From positions 1,488,001-1,552,000 of the forward strand of contig JAQFWX010000006.1 of the NCBI GenBank assembly GCA_027605045.1: 64,000 nt of DNA. Direction: 5' to 3'. Numbering within the stretch: the first letter of the stretch is position 1; each line of letters opens with the position of its first letter. The translations under genes were made by a program, and so were the position numbers. The DNA is from Phallus indusiatus (Eukaryota > Basidiomycota > Agaricomycetes > Phallales > Phallaceae). Below are positions 1 through 11,383 of this stretch, piece after piece. The notes under the pieces were generated by a model. That model did no database searches, was not told the origin of the DNA, and worked only from the letters and a program-made list of their open reading frames with translations.

Positions 1-547
1 TTAACACCTCACTTGTTTGCTGGATTCATCAGGTGTATAATTCCAAAAGAGTTTTGACTCCGAAGAACTTGAATTTTGAATAGTACTGAAAGTTGAGATA
101 AAAGGTAAAAGTCGTGTATTGTACATATATTAGTTAGCACCGTCTGGCTTACTAAGTTTTTACCGTTTCTGTGCTGCTCGAGGTATCGCTCGAGGTGTCG
201 CTCGAGGTGTCGCTTGAAGTTATAATCCAGGTGTAGGGTTTCTGACTTTGCGTGAAGTTCTTCGTATCATCGTCAATCGCGAAATAGCTATCTTTGAGTT
301 CTTTTGCCACGCTTTGAATTTGGTATTCGTTTGATGGGGATTCGCTGTCTATGCGTTTAATTTTCCACTATGAAGAATTTGACACTAAATCGAGGAAAAA
401 AATTGCCGGACCAACCTGCTGCCGGGCGTCACTCGAGGAGCTTTTCGCTACAACGAGACTTTGTCCATTGACAGCAGTTACGCTGAGCCCGCTTGTGCCG
501 GAGGGGGATATGGTGAGCTTTTTACCAGAGATAATAGGATCTGACAT
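1..547 (-). CDS. beta-trefoil protease inhibitor/lectin-like protein, copy 1
   Basis: Small cytosolic-type beta-trefoil protein. By fold it resembles the fungal ricin-B-like lectins and the I66/mycocypin protease inhibitors, which act in defence or protein turnover. The target of this protein is unknown. I read three exons: 547-416, 367-153 and 85-1 (44, 71.7 and 28.3 codons), giving 143 aa with the stop at the window edge. Exon 1 starts MSDPIISG and ends in QQ. Exon 2 starts with Trp, completing a QxW-like junction seen in every paralogue here. The core motifs EYQIQ, TWII and KLFWNY match the copies at 7015, 33748, 47121 and 52375. Exon 2 carries a 12-bp tandem repeat encoding SSDT units (about 178-217). 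No signal peptide. The reading ends earlier than the 157-aa copy at 47121. Splicing is inferred from frame, GT-AG ends and paralogue phases; the biochemical role is inference. Confidence 0.7.
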
Positions 548-819
548 GGCTGAAAGAGAGCTTGAACTTGGAAAAGGAGTCCTTGCTGAAGCTGGAATCC
601 AGCCGTCTTTTGTAAGCAAAAGCCGCACAGTGAACACTAAAAGGCTAGACATTTAAAGTAGAGAAAATCATAAAAAATCAAAGAACATCATTTTTTACGT
701 AAAATTTCATTGATAATTAGTTAGCTATAGATTGGCTGTAATTGTCAAGTCAAGTGTTTTTTTCTTGGAGAGCTTGATGGAGTTCCTAGTTACACGTCGC
801 CCGGCAACTCTTCACGTGT

Positions 820-1400
820 TCGGCAATGAGTGCGCAGTGGCAAATATACTCAGATGCGAAGATGCGAATGAAAACACATATGTTGAATATATCAATATCA
901 ATCCATAAAAAATGGTCTCAAAAAGAAACACTCGAAGGAGGAGGGTGTGAAGTCATAAAAAGTGTAATAGGTGAGTATTGCGCCATTGTAGGTCTCCGCT
1001 GGGTGATTGAAACGCGTGTCAGTGAAATCGTGCCAGCGTCATTGATGTTTACTAATAAACTACTAAAGCTAGCAGATTTCGCACGTCGTCGCAGCACTCA
1101 CGCTCGAAATATCCTGGCCTCGTTGTCTGAAATTATGGAAGAGCCTAATTCTGACAGATGGGACGCCGTGGGAAGCGATTTGAGTTTCGACAGCTTCGTA
1201 GAGCAATAGAAGGATCCGTTAAGGAAAATACGTGGCGCTTACCAACTTTGAGTAATTTGAGTAAGAAAATGGTCGAGAGAAAATTTGGCGTTGTAAGAAA
1301 ACGAGCTTTAATTCAAAGAGATAAGGTTCGCTGATTCTGCTTTGCTTGTGTGACGCGCGCTTAAAGTTCAGACGGCGCTCGCCGACTTTTGCCAGCAAAT
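820..1400 (+). pseudogene. possible decayed gene in the spacer of block copy A
   Basis: Between the two divergent genes of the block lies sequence with protein-like runs on the plus strand. One open frame runs from ATG 826 to 1209 (NSDRWDAVGSD near the end) and a second from about 1170 to 1335 in another frame. The same stretch in copy B (about 7770-8280) keeps the NSDRWDA peptide but has indels that are not multiples of three. So neither copy has a continuous frame. I do not recognise the product. It could also be promoter sequence with chance ORFs. Confidence 0.3.
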
Positions 1401-1517
1401 TCTCAGCGTGACGAGTACGCAATAATTGCAAATTCAAAGGCCCAAAGTACTTACTACTTTCTTTCAAACACAATCACTGTGAATCACATCTCAAAACCAT
1501 ACAATCAATTCAAAAAC

Positions 1518-2068
1518 ATGGCTGAAGGAACTAAATTTCTTGAAGCTAATCCCATCTCATTCAACAATCTAGCCCAAAAGCTCGATTTGGATACTTCCCA
1601 ATTCTGCATTCACGACGTTCTAGGCTTCGATGAGGAATTGCCCGCACTCATTCCACGCCCAGTCAAAGCTGCAATACTGCTGTATTCTGCCCCCAAACGT
1701 TTTGATGATCCCGAAGCGATCGCTGCTGAAGAAGTGAAGAAAAAGTGGCTTTCCGATGATGATGCTGGCTTAAAGGAAGTCGTGTACAACAGACAGAAGA
1801 CGATGGCACGAGATAGACTGATTTAATAACGATAACGCTAAGCCATTTTTCGTTCGAAGGCTCTTCTGCACAGTTTGCCAGATACGCCTTCTCTTCCATT
1901 AGGTATGTCACAGTGGCGTATCATTCGCTCGCTGGTTTGTTATTTTCGTTATCAAATCCATCTTTTGAACTTAAAAGTACAATAAGAACTGGGTTTATTA
2001 AAGCCTTATTTAAGCAATGAAAGGGCGTATGCCTTCTGAATCCGCAGAATTGCTTGAAGAAACTAATA
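1518..2068 (+). pseudogene. ubiquitin C-terminal hydrolase (UCH, peptidase C12) pseudogene
   Basis: Truncated copy of the UCH gene at 8491. Exon 1 begins at ATG 1518 and keeps the family core (EANPISFNNLAQKL, LIPRPVKAAILLY). Relative to the intact copy, 18 bases are missing near 1798, removing the six codons around the catalytic Cys. The following splice donor has changed from GT to GC. Exon 2 (from about 1860) is still recognisable. Exon 3 has lost one base near 2018, creating a stop, and homology ends near 2068, so the His and Asp of the active site are absent. It cannot encode an active hydrolase. Confidence 0.85.
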
Positions 2069-2347
2069 ATTTTCATCTCTCCTGGATAACGAAGAGTCAG
2101 ACTATACTTACTAGTCGTTGGCGGTATCGATGAATTGCCACCAGCGTCGCAAAAAGCATATAAAAGCTTAATGTTTGACGTCTTGCCTGACATTTGATCC
2201 ATTCCAATGTGTTTCCAAACGTCTCCAATTCTTATACTGGCACCCAGGACGAGCGGAGAGACATGGATCCCTAATGTTTAGGAATAAGGACAATCCCATC
2301 TTAGTATACATGCTCGTTTCCCAACCAGAAACTCGCAGACGTATGGA

Positions 2348-3170
2348 TCAGTTTGAGACGCGGAGGTGATGCCATGAATCCAAGGAGAGGTTGAACGACC
2401 GGTCCATGAAATAAAACGTATAGCTTTGATAGATTGCGAAATTCCGAACGTCTTGGTTCTGATTAGTGAAGCTGATAATGTAATTGTTGGATGTTAGGCG
2501 CATTTCCCGAGAAGAAGGCATTTGTGATTGCGTCTTCACGGACACCTTTGTGAAGGTCGCGACCATTGAAAATGATATTCTTGTACCATGAAGAGAAAGT
2601 CCGTAGCTCTGGCGCGGGTTGTTCGAGGTATGACAAGACGTTTCGAATTGGTGCTTGCATACGATCATCAGATCGTCTTCCAGCATATCCACGGTAGTAA
2701 AAGGAACGAACCGAGGATTGATCTGCAAGCGTTATAACTTGAATCGATGAATATGCTGGAAGACGATCTGAAGCATGTCATCCGCCTCTTCAACGTCTGT
2801 ATCGAGGGGATCTTTCACTATGAGGAAGACGGTCAGTGGAGCAGAACAAGCATTTCTCCACGAACGATAGATTTGCGACGCAAGCGCCGGGTATAGGAGG
2901 CGATGCTAGATGGGACTTGTAAGACGGAATCTCCCAGTCAAAATCCACGCACTGTATTGTGTGCGTGTAAGTGTAGAGAATAACTTTTCTTATGACATCG
3001 TATGGCAAACGTTGGAAGGCACTTGATGCCATCTGGCCAGACAAGCCAGCAGATGAAGAAAAAAACTTCCGTCCAATCACTCCGTTGTGGTAGTAGCGTA
3101 CGCAAGTGTAGAGAACAAATTCTTTGATAACATCATATGGCAAATGTTGGAAGGCAGACCTTGGTGCCAC
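2348..3170 (-). pseudogene. F-box protein pseudogene
   Basis: Remnants of the local F-box family on the minus strand. The F-box start (LPYDVI..VILYTYT) appears twice, near 3165 and near 3015, as a small internal duplication. A middle piece at 2463-2660 matches the intact genes (SYLEQPAPELRTFS, FSGNAPN). Frames change several times and the C-terminal half is missing. Intact relatives lie at 26548 and 41632. Confidence 0.75.
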
Positions 3171-4179
3171 CTAGAGATTGTATGTAGCACAAGAAAGAAA
3201 ATTTCGCCGTGTATTAGCGTACGTAATCTTGCTTAGCTCATACAGGCAGGAGGAAATGCCTAACGGGAAAAGCCGAAATCAACACCCCCTTGTGAAAACG
3301 TCAACCTAACCTCCACCGACTGATCCGTTGTATCCCACAAGCGTCCTCATTTCCAACACTCATATCACTAAAAGTGATGATAGGCTCCGTATTTGCCGGA
3401 TGGAGAACCAGTCTATCCGGCGTCCATACTATTAAGGACACACCATCGCGGGGAGCGAGACGAGACATTCCTTTACGATCAATTGGGCACAGGATTACGA
3501 ATCAAGTATGTGCCTTTGTTAAATCTTCATACACCGGTTTTTTTCGTTCCTATCACGTTTTCCAGGAATCAGTTGCGCCACGAAATTTCACCAGATTCTC
3601 CTTTCAATCTCATTCCCTCTGAACCTACGTTTCACATGTCGACTTCTTCTTTTGGCGTTGCTATTGGTTGCCAAGATTTGAGATGGCCCATCCGGTAGAC
3701 CGTAGCATTTGACGCATTTCCCGATAGTCCCAGCTGATCTCGCCTGATGCTAACAGAACCAACCTGACACTTTTTCCGCTAACACGTCTACCGTCCGGAA
3801 CCGGACTCGACTGGCTGGATAGCAACGTTTCGAGTTCCGACTCAGAGTTCGACGTCTGTCATAAAGCTCGCCAATTGATTTGAATCTGTGTCACAATGAT
3901 ATTCCCATGCTTATTCTGATTCAATCGGTGAGTACTCCTCAGGCTATTTGGTGAAACCCAGGAGAATACCTTTTTGAGGCGATGTGTAAACCACGGTTTT
4001 GGCACTAGCACTGTCACCCTCCTTTCTCACTTGGTGCCATATCTCGCCTTAGGTGTCAAGATCCATACGGAACCAGAAATGAAAATTTTCATACTATTAC
4101 CCGCAAACGCGTATAAATTCTGTATGCCGAAGAAGACGGGTTCTTTAATTCGCCTTTCTCTCTCCGCCTGTTTCAAAGT
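3171..4179. other. intergenic, no convincing gene
   Basis: Open frames at 3374-3698 and 3974-4183 do not resemble any family I know and show no splice or domain support. Confidence 0.5.
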
Positions 4180-5839
4180 ATGAGCAACGTAAATAATACG
4201 ACGATGGCTGCGTCCCTAACCATTCAAATCCAAGAGGACTATCAAACGTAAGGATTTGTTGCATTTCCCATCTTGCGCTAAACTCATTTATAATATTTAG
4301 CTACATTTACATCTTGATCCTAGCTTCTAACATAAGTAAGCTATATTCAGGGTGAACGAACGTAGATTCGTGACTAAAAAACGCTTCAAAGCACTTTTAT
4401 TCTATACCACCTTATTGAGCATGTCGAAGGAGATGGCTTATATTTGGAAAAAATCATTTAACCATACGACTGTGCTATATATATTCTCGCGATATGCCAC
4501 TATGACACGTTTAATTCTATACTTTGTCGTCGCTGTTTATCCAACCTTATTTGTCAGTTAGTCATTTTCTTCATTATTTTTATGTTAACTGACTGATCAA
4601 CTCTTTATAGCCAATACTGTGAGTTCAAGCTCAAAGCTAAATGGTTACAGTGAACCTTACATGACACAACAGGACCTGTGATATCATCACGGACACTATA
4701 AATATTATCCAAGTTTTGTCATACATTGGAGTTCAAGGTATTTGAGCTGTTTCCTCCTCCGAAAAACCGTCTAATCCACTGTTTATAGGGCTACTAGTCG
4801 ATAGAGCACAGATTATCTGTCGAGAGAGCTCTCTGCACGCATGGTATAAATTTATGATCAACACCGCTCTGGCTTTAGGTTACATTGGGGGCCTATCCTT
4901 TCTGATCTTCGGCAAGTGCTGGCGAATATTGTTTTCATAGTTTCACTTATTGTTCTCGCTGTTAGTTGACATAAAGTTTGGCGGTTGTACATATACCGAT
5001 AGGTCAGTGTAGCATGAAGGGTGCATCCTCTCTTACATATTAGGATGTTCCCTTCGATACATATTTAGAGGTATGCAGCGTTTCTGCAATGAGTGCTATT
5101 CCTAATTTTTAAGATATTTTATTATCAGGCGATGAGGTTCTGCTTATCCTTCTCGGCAATTTATGCGTCGTCGTGACCGACTTCATGGTTTTCTCTACAT
5201 GCTTGTATTCCCTTTGGGATGTGCGGAAGCTCAAATTTCAGAAGCTCACGACCATCGCTTCCTTCATTTTCAAAGAAAGTGGGTATTTTTATGGTAAATT
5301 CTGAAAATACGTGACGTTGACAAGTTATAAGCTATTTTATAGTTTTTGTACGTACTAAGACCAACTAAATTACAAACCTGGCAAACTAACCAACACGAAG
5401 TTTTGCGGTCTTTGTTATCCTTATCCTTACGATTCTTGCGAAAGTACGTTCAGTATTCGATCGACCAATATTTCAATGTTTACCATATGTTTAGTTTGTC
5501 ATAAATCAGGTAAATATACCCTGAGGCTAGGAATATCAACACTAAATTCCTGGTTTAGTCTGTCATCATCGCCACTTTTCAAAATGGGTGAAGTCATACT
5601 TTGAATCAGAATTGGTTAACTTATCTTCTCATGCCTGGGGTTATAGTCTGACAGCGATCTTGGTCACTGAGTTTACGCTCAGTCTTCGCGAATGCGATCC
5701 TGCGAATAAGACGTTTCACGGTAGTGAATTCTCAAACGAACCGATTTTAAATTTTATGTCGGACTCGGTTGACAATCGGTCTCCAGAACCCAACGGAAAT
5801 CAGCCCGAGCAATCAGCCCGGGGTTCAAGTTCAGTGTGA
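4180..5839 (+). CDS. DUF6533-type multi-pass membrane protein, copy 1 (possibly broken)
   Basis: Member of the basidiomycete DUF6533 family of predicted seven-helix membrane proteins of unknown function. Exons read: 4180-4247, 4301-4335, 4392-4552, an 8-base exon 4611-4618, 4673-4737, 4789-4911, 4966-5002, then 5129-5278 and later exons ending at TGA 5837-5839. Motifs: SKEMAYIWKKSFN with YIFSRYA (DUF6533 core), KFGGCTYTD, DEVLLILLGN, and the C-terminal EFTLSLREC. Exon lengths 35/161/8/65/123 are identical in the copies at 31367 and 48016. Oddities: the donor after exon 6 is GC (GCAAGT), and I found no open exon 8 of the right phase near 5040 (the obvious exon contains TAG). It may therefore be a pseudogene. 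It converges on the orphan beta-trefoil exon at 6146. Confidence 0.65.
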
Positions 5840-6029
5840 GGTGTTCTTCTCGCCTATACAGTTGAAATTTTGTGTGGTTTTTTGCTATGAATATTTATAA
5901 TGGTACACAAAATTATCGCTAACATAATTGAATGATGAAGAGTAAAGGACAGGTAGAATTATAAAGAATTATATTCCGCTATGCAGGGATCAGTGGACAT
6001 TTAAATCAAGGAAACATCTGCGAACCAAC

Positions 6030-6146
6030 CTGCTGTTGCGGGCCATCCGGGGAACTTTCCGTCAGAGAGAGACCTTGTTCATTAGCATTTACGTTGAGAG
6101 TTGTGTCGCAGAAGAGAGATATGATGTGGACACCAGCGATAGACAT
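6030..6146 (-). pseudogene. orphan first exon of a beta-trefoil gene
   Basis: ATG at 6146; 39 codons ending QQQ, followed by GT at 6029. This is the standard exon 1 of the beta-trefoil family. No exon 2 with a leading Trp can be found downstream before the DUF6533 gene end at 5839, so the gene is a fragment. It sits tail-to-tail with DUF6533 copy 1, the arrangement also seen at 47121-49668 and 52375-53720. Confidence 0.65.
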
Positions 6147-7014
6147 GACCGGGAGAGAATTTGGACTTGTATAAGAAGACGACCTTTTCGTTCTTCCGAC
6201 TGATGCAGCATAGCATGCTTCAAGCCTTATATGAACAAAAAGCGCACAGTGAAATACCAAAAATACTAGACGTTTAAGTTACAAATACCAAGGAACATCC
6301 GCTAGCTCATTGTTTCTCAAGGGCCAAGAGTCATCGATAATTAGTAGTGGATTGGCTGTTAAGATTCTGTAGATGAATTATTTGACTCGATGGTGCGCCC
6401 AGATTTCCAAACTTCGTCCTCCGAGTCCATTGAGTTTTTTTCAGCCATCTCTTATCGATCAATGTGAATATAAAGATGTGTTCGTGTGTGAGCACTTGTC
6501 GGCACTCGTTGCCACACACGAAGAACTGCCGGTGAGTCGGGCTTCATGAAAACTGGATTGCTACGGATCAGTGATCTGAGTTCATTGACCACAGTCCCGT
6601 AAGATAATAGCAGTTGAAAAGTCGGAAGAATATGACCGAATGAAACTCGGGGTGCAGGATGTTATTTGTTGACAGAATACCGACTACCGGTATTGCGTCC
6701 AAGTGGACTACTACTGCGAATGACGAGTAGTGTAATGTAAAGATTGGTTGCGTTGCGTAAATATGAGGAGGCTTCACAGTGCATGATTCGACTTTTGTTT
6801 TTTCGATAAGTTATAAACCTCATTGGTACCGATTCGGGTCTGTTCTAGGACGAAACAAATTATTATTCAATTTCTAAGTCTGTTTATTTATCAATCCTAC
6901 GTGATTGAGAAATCAATTTGCCAACCGGAACCACTTTGACCAGGATCCGGTACTCCGGATAAGAAAACCTAAGGCTTTTTTTTCAATTTGACAGAGACAA
7001 GTAAGAATGTATTA
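6147..7014. other. intergenic, no gene seen
   Basis: Only short frames without family resemblance (6331-6519, 6568-6777 minus). Includes an A/T-rich stretch near 6850-6900. Confidence 0.5.
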
Positions 7015-7493
7015 TCACTTCACTTCTTGTTCGATGCTATTGGGATCATAGTTCCAAAAGAGGTTCGTTGATGAACATTGAATACTTGAAAGTTGAAATA
7101 CAAGGTAAATGTAGTGTTACGCATAACGGTTAGCTCCGTCTGGCTTACGTTCTCGGGTTTGTATCGCTCGGGGTTATGAACCAAGTGTACGGTTCTTTAC
7201 TCTGCGTAAGTTTGTTCGTCTCAGTGTCAGTCGCAAGGTAGGTATCTGCGATTGCGCTTTGAATTTTGTATCCGTCTGACGGGGAATCGGCGTTTATGAG
7301 TTGAATATTCCACTACGAAGAATCTTGACATTGAATTGAGGAAAAATATTGCGGGACCAACCTGCTGCTGAGCGTCACCCTTGGAGCTTTCCGTTACAAT
7401 GAGAGTTTGTCCATTGTCGACAGCAGTTACGCTGAACCCGGTTTTGTCGGAGGGGGATATGGTGCGTTTATCACCTGCGATAAAATCTGACAT
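7015..7493 (-). CDS. beta-trefoil protease inhibitor/lectin-like protein, copy 2
   Basis: Paralogue of the gene at 1-547 within the duplicated block. Exons 7493-7362, 7312-7149 and 7084-7015 give 121 aa. Exon 1 starts MSDFIAGDKR and ends QQQ. Exon 2 starts with Trp (WNIQL) and holds GYKIQ and YTWFIT; exon 3 holds LFWNYDP and ends at TGA. Phases (0, then 2) match all other copies. It lacks the SSDT repeat of copy 1. It is likely intracellular because no signal peptide is visible. It is divergent from the intact UCH gene at 8491, with about 1 kb between. Function is inferred from the fold-like pattern only. Confidence 0.7.
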
Positions 7494-9074
7494 AACTGAA
7501 AGAGAGCTTGAGCTTGAAAAAAGGAGATGATTTCTTCGTTTCTCTTGCTGAAGCTTGAATCCAGCCATCTTTTGTAAGCAAATGCTGCACAGTGAACAGC
7601 AAAAGGCAAGACATTCAAAGCAAAAAATTCAAAGAACATCATTCCTTACGTAAAAGGCCATTAATTTAGTTGGATGTAGATTGGCTGTAAAAAATGTGAA
7701 GTGTTTTTTTCTTGATTTGGTGTTCTTCAGTTACACGCCGCACGGCAGCTCTTCACGTGTTCTTCAACGAGTGCTGGTGGCAAATACTCAGACACGAATG
7801 AAAACACATCTATAAAATATATTAATATTAATCCATAAGAAATGGCTTCAAAGAGAAACACTCGAAGGAGGTGGGTATGGCGCCATTTGTGGGTCTCCGC
7901 TGGATGATTGAAACGTGTCGATGAAATCGTGCCAGCGCCATTGATGTTACTAATAAACTACTAAAGCTAAAGCATATTAAATTTCGCATGTCGTCGCGGT
8001 GCTCACTTTCCAAATCTACTGGCCTCATTGTCTGAAAATATGGAAGAACATAATTCTGATAGATGGGACGCCATGGGAAGCGATGAGTTTATTCGACAGC
8101 TTTGTACTAGTAGAGCAATAGAATCACTGAGGATCCGTTAAAGAAAATACGTGGCGCGTTACTAACTTTGGGTAATTTGGAAAAAAAGAATGGTCGAGAG
8201 AAAAATTTGGTGTTGTAAGAAAACGAGCTTTAATTCGAGATATAAAAAGAGATAAGGTTTGCGTTATTTAATACCGATGATGTTCGCTGATTCTGCTTGT
8301 GTGTGAGTAACTGTACTAACTGACGCGCGCTTCAAGTTCAGACGGCGCTCGCTGACTTTTACCAGCAAATTCTCAGCGTGACGAGTGCGAGTGCGCGTTG
8401 CAAATTCAAAGGCCCAAAGTGCTTACTACTTTCTTTCAAACACAATCACTGTGAATCACATCTTCAAATCATACAATCAATTAAAAAAATATGGCTGAAG
8501 GAACTAAACACATGCCCCTCGAAGCTAATCCTATCTCATTCAACAATCTAGCCCAAAAGCTCGGTTTGGACACTTCCCAATTCTGTATTCACGACGTTCT
8601 AGGCTTCGATGACGAATTACTCGCACTTATTCCGCGTCCAGTCAAAGCTGCCATACTACTGTACCCTAGCCCTAAACGTTTTGATGATCCCGAAGCGATC
8701 GCTGCTGAAGAAGAAGTGAAGAAAAGATGGCCTTTCAATGACAGTGCTAGTTTGAAGGAAGTCGTGTACATCAGGCAAACGTTGTCGAATCACTGTGGGA
8801 CGATGGTACGAGATGGACTGATTTCTTGCCGATAACGCTAAGCACGTTTCTGTTCGAAGGCTCTTCTACACAGTTTGGCAAATACGCCTTCTCTTCCATT
8901 AGGTATGTCACAAGTGGCGTATCATTCGTTCGCTAATTTGTTATTTTCGTTATCTAATCCATCTTTTTGAACTTTAAAAACAAAAAGAACCGGGGCCTAT
9001 CAAAACTTTATTTGAGCAATGCAAAGGGCGTACGCCTTCTGAAAACGCAAAACTGCTTGAAGAAACAAATATCG
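7015..9074. repeat. segmental duplication, copy B
   Basis: Second copy of the block at 1-2068, same orientation and gene order. Copy B retains the whole UCH gene, which extends to 9479 beyond the shared part. The spacer 7494-8490 matches 548-1517 with many small indels. Confidence 0.85.
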
Positions 9075-9479
9075 TGCAATTACACCGTTCCGCTGCCGAT
9101 CTAGGTCAATCATGGGTGGGTAAGAATTATTGATCACTATAATTTCTCAAACTCATTTTTCGCTCTCCATAACAGCTCGATGATCCAGACGACATAGAAT
9201 CCCACTATCTCGCGTTTACAGATTACAACGGTCAACTGCTCGAGCTAGATGGATGGGCTCGTACGGGACCCGTTTCGCATGGTCCTATTGCCGTTCGTGG
9301 AGATGGAGATTTTCTCAAGGTAAGCAAATGTCTATCAAAAGATGATAGTCTACGAAAATTTGCGCGGATACTATTGATGTGTGAAGAGCGTTATAGCGGT
9401 GACGAAAGACATGATGTCCAAATCTGGGAGTATTAGATATACTCTACTCGTTATTGCTCCTCCGACGCACGACGACTGA
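8491..9479 (+). CDS. YUH1: ubiquitin C-terminal hydrolase, UCH-L3/Yuh1 type (peptidase C12)
   Basis: Cysteine protease that removes small adducts from the C-terminus of ubiquitin or NEDD8 in cytosol and nucleus. Five exons: 8491-8805, 8860-8902, 8988-9115, 9176-9319, 9387-9479, giving 240 aa, close to the roughly 230 aa of UCH-L3. Visible features: substrate-groove region LIPRPVKAAILLY; oxyanion Gln96 and catalytic Cys102 in RQTLSNHCGT; helix ALLHSLAN; RTPSENAKLLEE; catalytic His172 in SHYLAF and Asp187 in LLELDG; C-terminal RYTLLVIAP. The spacings Gln-Cys (6) and His-Asp (15) equal those of human UCH-L3. Introns are 54-85 bases with GT-AG ends. Start chosen at ATG 8491; a second ATG lies eight codons on, in MPLEANP. 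A broken paralogue lies at 1518. Gene symbol given by family homology. Confidence 0.92.
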
Positions 9480-11383
9480 AAAGGTCTGATTTATTGTCAA
9501 GCAGTAATTGTACTCAACTGTATTTGCAACAAGAAAGGAAGCACATATGATAATGTTTATGTTCTCTTGGGTGATATCTGTGAATGATAGAATCGAGGAA
9601 AACAAGGGCATGGCATGTCCACCAGGTTGGATAAACTGAACCCCTCTTCTGTGTTCTTTGGCTGGGCTTGGATCAAAGACGCCTAGACATGTATAAGCAA
9701 GTCCTTGTTTTCTAGTGCTCGTCTTTTCTTTGTACTAAAATGCCAAGTCATCCCCTTTCAGGCTCTCATCTAATCCAATATTCCCAATCTGTTTAGACAA
9801 GAAACTCGATCTTATCTGCGTCTTCACGAGATCTGAACCATACTTTACGGCACCTAGCTTAGTAAAGGCTAGCCCGGACTAGACTTCAATTAATTTTGCC
9901 TTTCATTGCCATGTCTCGTGTCTAAGGCTCCGAGACTCCGAGACTCCGAGATTATTTCTCTTGGCGGGATTCTCTCCTATCGGACCCGTTGACGGGAATG
10001 TGCCAAGGGCAATAAAGAATAATGGAATATTCTCCTTCTGATTCGGCTTCGGCTTCATCAAATATCATTTTTCAAAATTGAATGATCACGGGCCCCGAAT
10101 CCCTTCGGATCGCGCGCCTGCGGCTGTCTACAGCGATAGATTTTGTCTGGACAAATCATTAAACAGGATCGGACCTTGTGAACTTCAACAACTTGCGCCA
10201 AGGCTACGGTAGGCTACGGTCGTTTATATCTGATTGATTCTCAAGCGTACTCTCACGGTTTGGATTCCGGAAATGTCTGAATGATGTGCCTCATATCATG
10301 GCCATATGTTATGGTTGGCTTTCTGTCGCCTTCAGGGTACTGAGACGCCCTCTCTCTTCCATTATAATCTATCGGAGGTTTTGCGTTATGTATTGTGCTG
10401 CCAGATTCGCGGAAAAACCCGGACACCGAGTCGGGCACTTGCTTGTATCTTTCTGCCTTGAACGATCTCATGATTCGTGACAGAGTCATGAGCCAGGGCT
10501 TTGCACTGCAATGTCATGAATCCGTCTCACTTGTCGTTGTTGCGCTGAAACAGTTGAGTGATATGTATTCTATCCAAAAGCATCAGGTGATCAAATAACT
10601 CAGCTTGGCGGATCTACTAACCATTCCAAGGACAATATTTGACAGGCTGTTATCGTCGCGTCAAAATAGCAACTGCGCTGGGTGTAATCATTAGAGGCTG
10701 CCCACCACTGAGACGAGACGACTGAGACGAGCTGGCAACGCGTTGCCTGTTTGTTGCCGAATCATGACATCACATGCATAACACGTGACATTTCCCGCAC
10801 ATGCTCTTGAGTCTCAATATCAAAAATTTTGGTTCCCTTCTCCTTTAGACTCCTTTATTTATTCCGATACTTCACAATGAATATACTCCTATTTGACTCT
10901 TTTCATTGTTGATTATTATTGCTTAGTGGTATGGCTGTGTAGTGACAGACTGCAGACTCGCAGATTTTCCATCCATTCGCCACTCACAGCACGGAAGCTG
11001 TGTGCTGAGATCCGTGCCTTTTCTTATACACGCAAATTAAATAAAGGTAATAAATGTCCCAAAAAAAGAAGAAGCCGAAACATCAGAATTCTGAGAAGAG
11101 TTGTTCAAGGCATCTTACATATATTCCTCCCACATTCTCAATTTTGTTTTTGACTCAACACGGCCTTGAAAGGGTGCCACGGGCGTCTAACAAAGCGGAG
11201 CCAAAAAAAATCACTGACTGGGCGCTCCCATTTCGCCAGCAGCAAGCAGTAAAGGGGACTGACTGGTCTCTTCAACAACATCCGGAACGAACGTCTCCTC
11301 ATCTTCGACCACCGACTGCCTCTGTTTTCTTCTTTCTCTTTTTCTTCTGACTATCGCTTTTCAATTCTCTATCTTATGTTTTG
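9480..11383. other. intergenic region upstream of the dma1-like gene
   Basis: No supported gene. Contains short direct repeats (CGAGACTC three times near 9931-9953; a doubled GGCTACGGT near 10201-10220) and a C/T-rich run at about 11327-11350 just before the dma1-like start, typical of fungal promoters. Confidence 0.5.

Larger units (their letters stand above)
1..2068. repeat. segmental duplication, copy A
   Basis: About 2 kb is shared in direct orientation with 7015-9074. It includes the beta-trefoil gene, about 0.95 kb of spacer and the 5' part of the UCH gene. Similarity stops near 2068, inside UCH exon 3, and may continue left of the window. Copy A carries the damage in the UCH gene. Confidence 0.85.

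Noticed and set aside
10253..10598. Overlapping frames on both strands upstream of dma1
   Set aside because: Mutually overlapping and without recognisable motifs; probably promoter-region noise.
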